64,000 nt of DNA from Scleroderma bovista (taxonomy: Eukaryota; Basidiomycota; Agaricomycetes; Boletales; Sclerodermataceae). A program made the translations under genes and the position numbers. Under the pieces are notes generated by a model. It did not search any database. It was given only the letters and a program-made list of their open reading frames with translations, and was not told where the DNA came from. Positions 1-9,748 of the stretch are shown in pieces. How positions within the stretch are numbered: position 1 is the first letter of the stretch; the number at the start of each line of letters is the position of its first letter. The stretch spans positions 40,105-104,104 of the forward strand of contig JAYMGJ010000080.1 in NCBI GenBank assembly GCA_037178675.1, written 5' to 3'.

Positions 1-1767
1 GGGAGCTCTATTGGCGCTTGGCACACGGTCTGCCGGGCGTGCGGTGGCCGGCTGATGCGGGCGTTGTGGAGCAAGATACTAGCCCCCATGCACGCGCTGC
101 TCATTTGAAGAAACTCCCGCAGGGTTTGCTATGTCGCGTGCATGAGCGTATGGAGGGAAGGGGGCCCGCACGGGAGGCAGACGAGAGTGCATATTGGCTG
201 CGTATTGCAGGGGACGAAACACTGCCGACAACCCTGCACGAAGGTACGCGGAACCACTGTTTTTCCCGGTAATGCATGCTGATGCCTGGTCGACTAGAAA
301 TGTGCAAGATCGTGCGATATCCCGCGACAGTGCAGTCTCTCAAGGGCATCGTAAGTGCAGGTGTGACCAAGAGCATGAGATACACTGCAGCCAAAGTGGG
401 CAAGTGGTGGAAAGGCATGCGATATGGCGCGCACTAGCAGTAGCTTTGGACTGTCTTGCATACCATGGATTCATCCCGCTCTACAACCTACGACAGTGAT
501 ATCAATGTGGAAGGCATGATAATATAAGTCTTGGTGTAGCTATAAGTTATAAGATATTGACATGTAATCTCTTCTGCTGTTCTGTGTCGTTAGCTTCCAT
601 TGCGCAGACCCTATAACCGACTCCTAGAGTCTGGCTTTGGGGGACTAAGAGCTTGGGATGTTGTATGTAAGTACCGGTCGCACTCACTAGTTGTTTTTCT
701 CGCTCATTTGGAATTGAAATATCTCGCGAGCTAGCACTTCAGTTCTTCCACATCCAGTTCGGACATTCACAGTGCCGTTCCCGGCGTGCTGTATGGCGTC
801 GTTCTGACCTTGGAAAATCATTTTGGAGGAACAACCTATCCTATCTTCCACCGAGTCCTGGCCCGGGTATAATATTACCGGCAAAATTGCAAACACCATC
901 GTGATCATGGCGGGTACCGAATCATTATCATGTCGATGATTTGATGAAGGTCACAAGGGCGCAAATTAGCGAGTTGCGCTGGCAAACTATATATACATAC
1001 GCTCCAGAGATGATCCAGTGAGTTCGTGGTGTATCACCACAAACCGAGTACACAGCAGGGACTTGAAATGCGAGCCGTCGGCCATATGTCAATAAATCTT
1101 TCAATTCGGTATATGTACTACTACTAGTGATTACACACACTCAGGGGAGCATTCGACAACGCCGATCGGCGATACCTAGAGTGTACACAGAGAGAAAAAG
1201 ATCGAAGAACGATAATCATAGAAAAAGAGTGAGCGGGGTGGTGAGCGTGTTCGCAGGTTTACAAATGTATGTAGTAGCTGTCCGTGAGTGTCACAGCCGA
1301 GGACAAAAGCACCAATGAAGAAAACAAAACAACGAAAGGAAACGAGGGAATGTGCATGATTATATTTATATATATGCATGGTGCAAGAAAAGGAAACTAG
1401 TGATACACAGAACCCAATCAAGAAAGCAAAGCAAGGAGGGTCGAAACGTGTTGACGTATGGAGTAGCAGCTCGAGCCGAACGAAAATAAATGTTCACCTT
1501 GGTCGGTCCAGGATGCGATTATCGAGGGGCGGGCGTGCGCGCCTGATTCTGGGTCCAGTGATCCCCATAGGGCGCGTGGAGGGTGGGTCGCGCGCGTGAC
1601 CCGTGAGCCACAGATGGACCACGAAAATGAAATCGAGTCAGGTCAAGAGACGCTGACCGTCGGGGGAAGTGGGGGGATTGTGAATGAGAGGAGGGGGGAA
1701 GGGAAAAAATACCAAACGGCAGCAGCAGCCTGGAACGACGACAAACATAGCTGGGCAGGAAACGTCC
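1..1767. other. No recognisable gene; 3' flank of the kinase gene
   Basis: Only short frames are open here (at most about 110 codons). None shows a known motif or a convincing exon-intron pattern. The right part should hold the 3' UTR of the minus-strand kinase gene that ends at 1768. The left edge may cut a gene lying outside the window, but nothing supports that directly. Confidence 0.5.
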
Positions 1768-4026
1768 TCATACGCCCCCACGCCATCTATACCCTGCGCT
1801 GCGGCTTCTCCTCGTGCCTGTTGCATCTCCAGCTGGCCTCTCCACGATCAAGATCGGTGCTGTACCAGACTTGGTATGGGCGTTCGAGCCGCTATCGACG
1901 TTGGCATTGCCGTCCTCGGCACGCATAGACGCAGCCTGCGCATTAAACGTCGAAAACGACACCTCAGGCACTGGCACCGCTCGAGGAGGCGCACTGTCCG
2001 ACCGCCTTCCGGTGACCGTCACGCGCTGGGCGTCCACCAGCGCACGCAGTTTCTCCACCGCGGCTGACGCATGGGCTGGCGATCGACTCGCACCCGTATC
2101 GGTGTACATCACCCCGCACACCGGCGCGTTCGCATCGTCGAGGATATGATCCAGTCCTAAGAGGTCTGCGTCCACTCCTCTCGCTTGCTTAGAGCCAGGT
2201 TTGCGGCCCCTCTCTTCTTCACCGAAGCCAAATAGCGCCGAGCCTTTGCCGCCCGACATGGACGAGCCATTGCTAAGCACAGACTGACTCAGATCGCTGT
2301 GTGGCCGTAGCGTATGGGTATGGAGAAGATCTCGCAGAGCGGAGTCTGGAGAGAGAAGCTGGACACGAGGGCGGGATACACTTCTACTTGCGCTGCGGGT
2401 CGAGAGGGAAGAGCTGGTCGTCGTCGTGATAGACATGTGGGAATGTGATCTCCCCGGCCGTGATCTTGACCTTGATTGTCTGATTGGTCCGAGGTGTGCA
2501 TCGTCGTTGTCGTCGTCGTCTCCGTAGTAAGAAGTTCGCGCACGCGAACACGACCTTGATACCCTCCGACTTGGATAATCCACCAATTCGAACTCATCGC
2601 CATGGTGGTCAGAAGAAGCAAGATCATCATCATCGGCTTCTTCGCCTCCCCATCCGATTCCCCAGGCAACCTCATCCACCATGGCGATCGTCCATCTGGA
2701 TCTCATCGACCGTTCCAAACAGCCTCTCAGGACACGATCTGCGGCTCGGCATATGCTCCTCGGCATCTCAAACGAGCCTTTTTCGCGGTCATACCATGAG
2801 CATTCCGTTTGCACACTCGCACACCGCATCGAAAGCAAGCAACACTCACCGTGTAATATTTTCATCGTCAGTCTGGGCTCAAATGAATCCGAAAACGGTA
2901 GTCTTCCCGTCAGAAGTGCATACAGTAGCACACCAAGCGCCCACATATCATGGGCGGGGTGTGCACGGATGTGCCTGACCGACGGGGACGGGGAAAGGAG
3001 TTCAGGTGCAGCATAGGGCAAGGATCCTGCTGGGAATCCGTGTGTGACGTGGTGAGAGTCGTCACCGACGGGTGTGGATATGCGGTGGCGTCTTGGTCCT
3101 TGGTGGTGATGGCGGGCGGCGCGCAAGGACGACATCTTGTGTCTCGTATGTGAGATCGTCGAGTGATGCCGATGAACGCCCGCAGTATCATCCACCTCCA
3201 CCTCCGGCTTCGGCTCACCTTCGTCCAACTCTCCGATCTTGCGTGCAAGCCCGAAATCTGCGATACGGCACACGCCCATCTCATCGACGAGTACGTTTTC
3301 GAGCTTGATGTCCCTGTGGACATAGCCCGCGACTTCGTGGAGATACCGCACGCCCCTCACGATCTGTCGAAACATCATCCCAGCCTCATCCAGCGGCAGT
3401 GCCGGATTGCCATCTCTCCTCAAAATATCATAGAGAGATCCAGCGGGACAATAGAGCATGACGAAGAAATCGGCATAGGACGTATGTTCGACTGTAAAGA
3501 GAGGCAAGATATGCTCGTGGTTTAGGGATGCCCATATTTGGGTCTCGTGGTCGAGACGACGCTTTGTGAGGCAGGGGTTTTTCTGGCGGTCGATTTCAGA
3601 GTGCTTGACGATCTTGACGGCGACGATGCCGCCTCCTGCTGGGGACGAAGCACGTCTGATGGTGGAGAATCCGCCGTGGCCTATGATGGGGCCGAGGACG
3701 TAGCCTGCGACAGACTCGCCTTCGTCGTCGGGGAGACGGGCGTGTGTGCTGGGTGGACTGAAGGCGGAGAGAAAGAGGGCGGCGGGGGACAGACCTGGAC
3801 CGGGGACGGCAGAGTCTGAGGTGGACCACGGATCACTCGGCAGATCATGGGCAAGATCCGGTGAGGATGGGCCGTCGCCAGGGATATCGAAAGGGTCGCC
3901 CTTGAGTGCGAATGGGTCTGGAGGGGCTCTCCATGAGGGTATGTCGAAAGAGTGACCCTCGGTAGGGGTGGCAGGGGAGTCTGCTATGATTGGGCGGTAG
4001 TCGGATGGGAATGGGCCAAGACTCAT
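1768..4026 (-). CDS. Ser/Thr protein kinase, CAMK-like, with long activation-loop insert and RS-rich tail
   Basis: This is a protein kinase of about 728 residues. With the ATG at 4026 as residue 1, the glycine loop (GHGGFS) is near 115, the ATP-binding Lys (VAVK) at 138, the catalytic loop HRDIKLEN near 237 and DFG at 257. APE lies only at about 340, so the activation segment carries a His-rich insert that makes DFG-to-APE about 80 residues. The N-terminus is Pro/Asp-rich; after the kinase domain comes a long acidic, then Arg/Ser-rich, disordered tail. One 72 bp intron (2778-2849, GTGAGT to AAAAAG) has no stop and a length divisible by three, so it reads through; removing it gives KILHG-SFEMP, the normal subdomain X/XI spacing. 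The frame stays open upstream to 4215, but that codon is GTG. In-frame ATGs are at 4173 and 4026, and 4026 was preferred. Substrate and pathway cannot be told from sequence. Confidence 0.85.
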   Translation of the reverse strand: MSLGPFPSDYRPIIADSPATPTEGHSFDIPSWRAPPDPFALKGDPFDIPGDGPSSPDLAHDLPSDPWSTSDSAVPGPGLSPAALFLSAFSPPSTHARLPDDEGESVAGYVLGPIIGHGGFSTIRRASSPAGGGIVAVKIVKHSEIDRQKNPCLTKRRLDHETQIWASLNHEHILPLFTVEHTSYADFFVMLYCPAGSLYDILRRDGNPALPLDEAGMMFRQIVRGVRYLHEVAGYVHRDIKLENVLVDEMGVCRIADFGLARKIGELDEGEPKPEVEVDDTAGVHRHHSTISHTRHKMSSLRAARHHHQGPRRHRISTPVGDDSHHVTHGFPAGSLPYAAPELLSPSPSVRHIRAHPAHDMWALGVLLYALLTGRLPFSDSFEPRLTMKILHGECCLLSMRCASVQTECSWYDREKGSFEMPRSICRAADRVLRGCLERSMRSRWTIAMVDEVAWGIGWGGEEADDDDLASSDHHGDEFELVDYPSRRVSRSCSRARTSYYGDDDDNDDAHLGPIRQSRSRSRPGRSHSHMSITTTTSSSLSTRSASRSVSRPRVQLLSPDSALRDLLHTHTLRPHSDLSQSVLSNGSSMSGGKGSALFGFGEEERGRKPGSKQARGVDADLLGLDHILDDANAPVCGVMYTDTGASRSPAHASAAVEKLRALVDAQRVTVTGRRSDSAPPRAVPVPEVSFSTFNAQAASMRAEDGNANVDSGSNAHTKSGTAPILIVERPAGDATGTRRSRSAGYRWRGGV

Positions 4027-4422
4027 GGAACAGCAGTTGGGTGGTATACTAAGGAAGGTCGAGGGAAGTGTATATGTACGTGTGGGGGGAGGAGGAGGAA
4101 GAAGAAAATCGACGGGGGTATATGGGCAGCCTTGGCGTGGGAAGAACTGGATGACGTGACAACTCTGAGCCATTTCCAAGCACCCTGTTTGATGGAATGC
4201 GATTTTCAATAGCACACCCAGTGCACTTGTATTATAGCCTACGACTAGTGACTACGCGATGGCATCTCAACGAGCAGTTGGGTATATGTCCGCGGATCCA
4301 TTGCGTAAGAAAAAGACAAATGCGTGATGATGGTGATATGTAGAAAACGAGGGGAACGCGTCTCTGTCGACGCCGGTGAAAACCAGGCAAGGTGGGAGGG
4401 CTCTAACGCACCCAACTGCGCA

Positions 4423-5317
4423 TCACAGCAACAATGCCGCCACTCCCATACCCGTCACCGCCACAAGCACGCCCACCACACTCCCCGCACCGCCCGCACC
4501 ACCCCATCTCCGCCTGCTCCCACTCGCACGCCGCTCGAGTTCTCTCTTCTGCGGCTTGGAAGAAGACGCTGACACGTTCCTCAGCAGCTGCGTCGGCAGC
4601 ATATTGGGTGACGCCGACAGTTGCGCCATCGGGGGCAGCGGCGACCCGTCAAACTGGTAAAGCTGCAACATATACCCCAGCGTCGGATCTTGGTATATGT
4701 TCCACTGTACATAAAGTTCCGTATCGTTGTAGTTCTCCACAAAATTGGATATGGCGGCACACGGATCTTGGATCTGTTGGTACCCGTCTCCAAACGGGAC
4801 CATCGATATCGAACCGTTCGGCTGGAGCTGGTACGTCCCGTGACACCAGTTCATCACGCCTGTTATACAGTTCGGTGACGAGCCTAGAGAAATACTCCAA
4901 TAAATAACGCGACGGTGTTGAAAAAAAAAAAAACAGCGATTCGAACCGTTGCCTTTCATGCGATACCGTGCGATCTCGTAGAAGCCGTCACTTGTACTGC
5001 AAACACCAACACGGTCAGCATGAAACGATACACGACACAAGGATAACTCACAATGAATACGACATGCCAGTCGTTTTTGGATATGTAAACGACATGTTGG
5101 CAGGCTGTGCAAAGCCCTGCAGGAAAGACGTCAGCGGCGCACACAGTACGCGGCCAAGCAACAGACGCACATAACCAGTGACGACGTTCTGACTGCCGGA
5201 TGACCAAGTACCGTAGATATTGGTCACATTATGTATGGCGTCGTATACGACATCCTGGGCGAGGACTGGAAGCGTGACAAGGGGGAAAAGACAAAGAAAC
5301 AATGCAGCCAGCGTCAT
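4423..5317 (-). CDS. ROT1: ROT1-like ER membrane chaperone
   Basis: Four exons (5171-5317, 5052-5116, 4947-4996, 4423-4883) encode 240 residues, close to yeast Rot1. The protein starts with a signal peptide (MTLAALFLCLFPLVTLPVLA), followed by the Rot1 core: VYDAIHNVTNIYGTWSSGSQ, the PANMSFTYP block, DGFYEIARYR, PNCITGVMNWCHGTYQ and LQLYQFDGSPLPPMA. The C-terminus is a hydrophobic segment after a basic stretch, as expected for a single-pass ER membrane protein. Rot1 in yeast is an essential ER folding factor needed for beta-1,6-glucan synthesis and N-glycosylation; that role is carried over from the family. Introns are 54, 55 and 63 bp with donors GTGCGT, GTGAGT and GTTCGA; joining them keeps phase throughout. 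The poly-A run near 4921-4932 lies inside intron 3 (a poly-T tract on the coding strand). Confidence 0.95.
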
Positions 5318-5503
5318 CACGATCGACGTGGACTGGGGTTCGAGTAATGAATGAGTGGAAGACAGGAGAGATTCGTCGAGCTGACGGTGTTTGAGGAGGG
5401 AGCGAAGTGGATTCGTTTGTCGCTGTTTGGCTGTTTTTTGGGGTCTTGGAGCCGTTGCCATGCACCAAATCGAGAAACAGTCATCATTCAGCGACTACAA
5501 GTA

Positions 5504-6553
5504 CTAATCCTTCTTCAGCTCTCTCCGTACAACAAAGATACGCTCGCCATCTTCTCCTATCGTGAGTTCCTGCGCACCACGCATGCCCTCCAGACCCTCC
5601 ATGCTGCGTCCCTTGGCAAGAATAATATAAATCTCAAGTCCGTCTCCAACCTAGCACACGACTGAGTCAGCCCGCGCCAGAAACGAACAATAGATAACAC
5701 GTGCCTCGATATGCCTCTCCGTCGCACTCGTGAATGAGTCGATGACAATAGCGAGAACAACTTCAAGCGGCAAATGTGTCGGATGGACTGTGCCTGGGGC
5801 AGGTAGCTGGTTCTTGAAGTAGATCTAGACCCGAATTGAGTGCTCGCCTTGTACCACCAAACGGTACATACCTGATTATCGAGGAAGGGCTGCACGAGAG
5901 ACTGTGCGGACCCCGCTGCACGACACGTTTCGCGCTCGTATGAGCCCACAGGGTCGAACGAGTACACCGCTCCAGTGCCTGCGTAGACACTCGTGTGCAT
6001 GCTAATACGTTGCAAGAGATAAACACACGCACCGTCTTCCTCGATACCGCCGAGGATGTTGTACACGTAGTAAGGGAAAAACCTGCGACCGTATAGCATC
6101 GTCTGGATCATCCGTGCGATTGAGCGAAGAGGCATGTCTTTGGCGTGGGCATGTCTGTACCACTGAACGCCGCCACCACAACGTGAGTGAAAACTATGGC
6201 ATCTGAGACAGGAAGAAGGGTATGTACCTCGAGGCGCTGCTTCACCTTCTTAACAAACATGTTTCCGTCCGCTGCAAACCCATTCACAGCGAGCACCGCA
6301 CGATCCGTTCTGTTCCGTTCATTCAGTCCGTCACTCGCCTAGCTCTCGGTGCAACGAATCGAAACGAGACGCACAGTCTGAACACCTTGGGCGCATACCG
6401 CGTCTGGATGTTAAAACCCTCGCTCTGTCGCGTATCACCAGCTACGACACTGAAATCTGCACCTGCGATCGCAAGGATCGTTCCCCCGTTTTCAGTGTAC
6501 GGGTTGAAAGATCGCTCGGAGGGGCGCGCTGTTGGTTCTACGAGCGGGGACAT
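5504..6553 (-). CDS. PRE7: 20S proteasome subunit beta-6 (PRE7)
   Basis: Six exons (6375-6553, 6228-6309, 6033-6162, 5872-5978, 5705-5824, 5504-5650) give 254 residues. Diagnostic blocks are [86 protein letters not shown] and [11 protein letters not shown]. This is the beta-6 (PSMB1-type) subunit, which lacks the N-terminal catalytic Thr of beta-1, 2 and 5 and acts structurally in the beta ring. Introns are 65, 65, 54, 47 and 54 bp. The fifth (5651-5704) needs a GC donor (GAG|GCACGT) to give the conserved HIE-VGDGLE join; the nearest GT alternative would insert two extra residues. The gene is divergent from HIS1, with 530 bp between start codons. Confidence 0.95.
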
Positions 6554-7083
6554 TGGACTGGTAATACGGCGTCGAGCGTTGGGGACGCGTCATGGCGATT
6601 GGCGGAGTTGGAATCGTCGTCGGATATGGCAATAGCACCCCTGTCCAATCGCAAGTGTAGGAACGAGTGCACTTCAGATGGATGAACTGAACTGTTAAAC
6701 AAGTCCCAATCCTGCCGAGGGAATACCCAGGGCATATGACTTCGTATGTAACGCCATATGGAATGCAGTCTCTCGGGTGTAAAAGTACTTATCTCTTCAC
6801 TGCGGGACTATTTATGAGCTCTGGCCCAGGATAATCAACATTTGGTTGCGAGCCTGAGCATAACTAGTAATCATAAGCGCACCTCCCTCACAGCGAAAAG
6901 GCGATGAACGCTCGCTGTAAGATAGGCTCTAGTAGGACAAGAAGAATACACAGACTGCTCTGGACCAACGTCCACAGAAGCACCGATGTTGAATTACCAT
7001 TTTCGGACATGGGTCCCTCGCAATTGAGTCCCATGAGTCCAGCTGGCCCGACGCTTTTTGACCCCGATCTCGGTGTAACCACT
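6554..7083. promoter_or_regulatory. Divergent promoter region between PRE7 and HIS1
   Basis: 530 bp separate the start codons of PRE7 (minus) and HIS1 (plus). An open frame across 6904-7095 ends on the HIS1 start ATG but has no recognisable protein content. No convincing TATA box or named operator was seen. The region must hold both core promoters and 5' UTRs. Confidence 0.5.
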
Positions 7084-8338
7084 ATGAGTACGTGACTCTC
7101 CGTGTCCCAGGTATCTCATCTCCATGAACCTGATCCTTCATCAGACCTACAGGCACTAGACGGTCACTTACTCTTTGCGGTCCCAAAGAAAGGCGAGTCC
7201 CGTCGTGTCAGCAGATAAGCACGGGTACTAGACCGATCTTGGTGATCTAAACAGGAAGACTTCACGATAAATGTCTACAGCTGCTCTCTGGTACGCACAG
7301 ATCTACACCATCGGTTTCAAATCAACCCACCACCCAGCGCCATCATACTAGGCGCCGACATCAAGTTCCGGCGGCCCCACCGGCTCGATGTATGTCTGGT
7401 CATGAACCATCCCATTGCTCTGCAAGTACCCGTCTCTATATACTGATCATCATCTCAATCGCTGATCTCCAACCTAGCATCTTCCTCCCCGCCGCAGACA
7501 TACCCTCTTTCGTTGGAAACGGAAACGTTGATCTGGGCATCACAGGCCATGATGTCATTCTCGAGGCATGCATGCAGGATAAGGTGACCGAAGTCCAGCG
7601 ACTCGGATTCGGAAAATGCTCTCTCCAAGTCCAGGCCCCTGAACATGGATCTATCACAACAGTCGAGGATCTTGCCGGAAAACGCATCGTGACCAGTTTC
7701 GAAGTCCTAGCCGGGGAGTACTTCAACAAGTTGGATGATCGGCTCAACCTCGTTGGCGATCAAAAAACAAAGATAGAGTATGTTGGGGGCAGCGTCGAAG
7801 CTGCTTGTGCACTTGGACTGGCAGATGGAATAGGTGCGTCCATTTCATTCTCTCTCCATCTAGACGCTTATACTGGTTGGGATGTTAGTCGACCTAGTAG
7901 GTGCGTTTCCACCAAAACCTATGAGCGCCTTTCTGCCCATTTACCTGCGCGCTAGAATCTGGCGAGACCATGCGTGCAGCTGGTCTGCATGCCATCGCCA
8001 CAGTCCTTGAGACTGAAGCTGTTCTGATCAAATCAAACTCACCCTCTCGCCCCGATTTTACCCCGCTTATCAACATGGTCGCAAGCCGCATTGCCGGCGT
8101 CGTAGCCGCCGAGAAATACGTTGTGTGCTCGTACAACGTACACAGGGATGTTCTTCCAAAAGCAGTACAGATTACCCCTGGTCGAAGGGCGCCCACCGTC
8201 AGTGCCCTTGATCAGGAAGGGTGGGTCGCAGTCAGCGCCATGGTCTTGAAGAAAGATTGTGCACGCGTCATGGATGATCTTGTCAAGATCGATGCTCAGG
8301 ATATCCTCATTTTCAACTTGGATAATTGCCGGGTTTGA
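7084..8338 (+). CDS. HIS1: ATP phosphoribosyltransferase (HIS1)
   Basis: Seven exons (7084-7087, 7145-7192, 7255-7290, 7352-7421, 7478-7833, 7889-7900, 7956-8338) encode 302 residues; yeast His1 has 297. The enzyme condenses ATP and PRPP in the first step of histidine synthesis. Visible blocks: LLFAVPKKGRLHDKCLQLLS, GADIKFRRPHRLDVCLVMNH, FLPAADIPSFVG, VDLGITGHDVILE, the PRPP-binding VDLVESGETMRAAGL and the C-terminal regulatory domain. The start exon is 4 nt (ATG A) joined to the next at GTACGT...CATCAG. A 12 nt microexon (7889-7900) supplies most of VDLVE. Two introns use GC donors: 7193-7254 (GCGAGT) and 7422-7477 (GCAAGT); no GT donor gives the conserved protein. TRP4 follows 275 bp downstream on the same strand. 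The start exon is the least certain part. Confidence 0.93.
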
Positions 8339-8613
8339 CACGTATCGGATGTATCGAGTTTAGAGTGTATAGGTTTTGCGAGAAATGAGGACAAGCTGGT
8401 CTGTCCTGGATTTGGACACAGCATCATGGATGAGTTGGCCAGGGCCGGCTATCATATATCAGTATTCAGTTCTTGTGTACTTTCGATTGCCAACACCTAT
8501 ATAACACCTCTATCCATCAATGCCCCAACCCTCACAGCAACGAAGGTATGTATGAACTGCATCTCTGGCACGACGCATTTAGACGTAAAGACTCTAGTCC
8601 ATAACAGCGTTCC

Positions 8614-9748
8614 ATGGCGGATACACTCACTCCCGATACCTTCAAAGTGCTACTAGGCAAGCTGATCAAAACACCCGACCAATTCACCCCAGACGATCTC
8701 AAAGTTGCTCTCGAACACCTCCTTGCTCCCGATGCAGCTCTACCACCGCAAATCGGCGCTTTCTTGACTGGGATGCATGTAGGAAAACTGGAGAGACGTC
8801 CTGAGAACCTCGCCATCGCTTCCGAAGTTCTGCGATCCCGTGCGGTCAAAGCCGTCGTCGAGGGCGCTGACGACGAGTTCGTCGTTGACATCGTGGGTAC
8901 GGGTGGGGATGGCCACGACACGTTCAACGTGAGCACGACAGCTGCCATCGTTGCTGCAGGCGCTGGTGCTCGAGTCGTCAAAGTAAGTTTGACTGAGCTT
9001 CATCATGGTGTCGTAGATACTGAGTCACCATTACACCCAGCATGGTAGCCGGGCTTCCACTTCGTCATCAGGTTCAGCAGACTTACTGCAATCCTTGGGT
9101 TGTATGTTCGTACCCCCTTCACAAGACACAAGCATCATCCCCCGGATCCCGTTCATGTTCATCCTTGCTCCGCACTACCATCCCTCGCTCGCCATGATCG
9201 CCCCGTATCGCAAAGCGCTTCCCTTCCGCACCCTCTTCAATGTCGTCGGTCCGCTCATCAATCCTGCACGGCCCCGCGGCATGGTGCTCGGGGTAGCCGA
9301 ACGCGCGCTCGGCCCCCCATTTGCCATCTCCCTGCGCGCCAGCGGCGTCGAACGTGCACTGGTTGTCTGCGGGGCAGAAAACCTGGACGAGATCAGTTGC
9401 GCAGGCGATACGTGGGCATGGGAACTCAAAGATGGGGAAATTACCGAGACGAAACTGCACCCCGCACTGTTCGGACTGGACGTGCATCCGCTCAAAGCGG
9501 TGTCGGGCGGGACTCCACCGGAGAACGCGGAGACGTTCAAGGCACTGTTGACGTCTGGAAATGATATCCCGCACAGTTTGACCCCCATCTTGGACTTTGT
9601 TTTGTTGAACGCGGCCGCGCTTTTGGTTGTTGCCGGTCTGGCGGCAGATTATAAGGACGGGGTGCGTCTCGCGATGGAGAGTGTCACGTCAGGCGCTGCG
9701 TGGAAGGCACTGACAACGTTTCGTGACGCTGGCAAGCCCCGGGTTTAA
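8614..9748 (+). CDS. TRP4: Anthranilate phosphoribosyltransferase (TRP4)
   Basis: Two exons (8614-8982, 9041-9748) encode 358 residues. The enzyme transfers phosphoribose from PRPP to anthranilate in tryptophan synthesis. The signature GTGGDGHDTFNVSTTAA lies near residue 93, followed by HGSRASTSSSGSADLLQSLG at the splice junction, APHYHPSLA, APYRKALPFRTLFNVVGPL and the C-terminal AGLAADYKDGVRLA block. The single 58 bp intron (GTAAGT to CACCCAG) interrupts the loop that joins VVK to HGSR. The stretch between LGC and FILAPHYH reads straight through and matches the variable loop of the family, so no second intron was called. Intron 1 contains a perfect TGAGTCA at 9021-9027 (see findings). Confidence 0.95.

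Noticed and set aside
4934..4948. GATTCGAACC box resembling a tRNA B box
   Set aside because: It spans an intron-exon edge of ROT1 and there is no A box or acceptor stem nearby.
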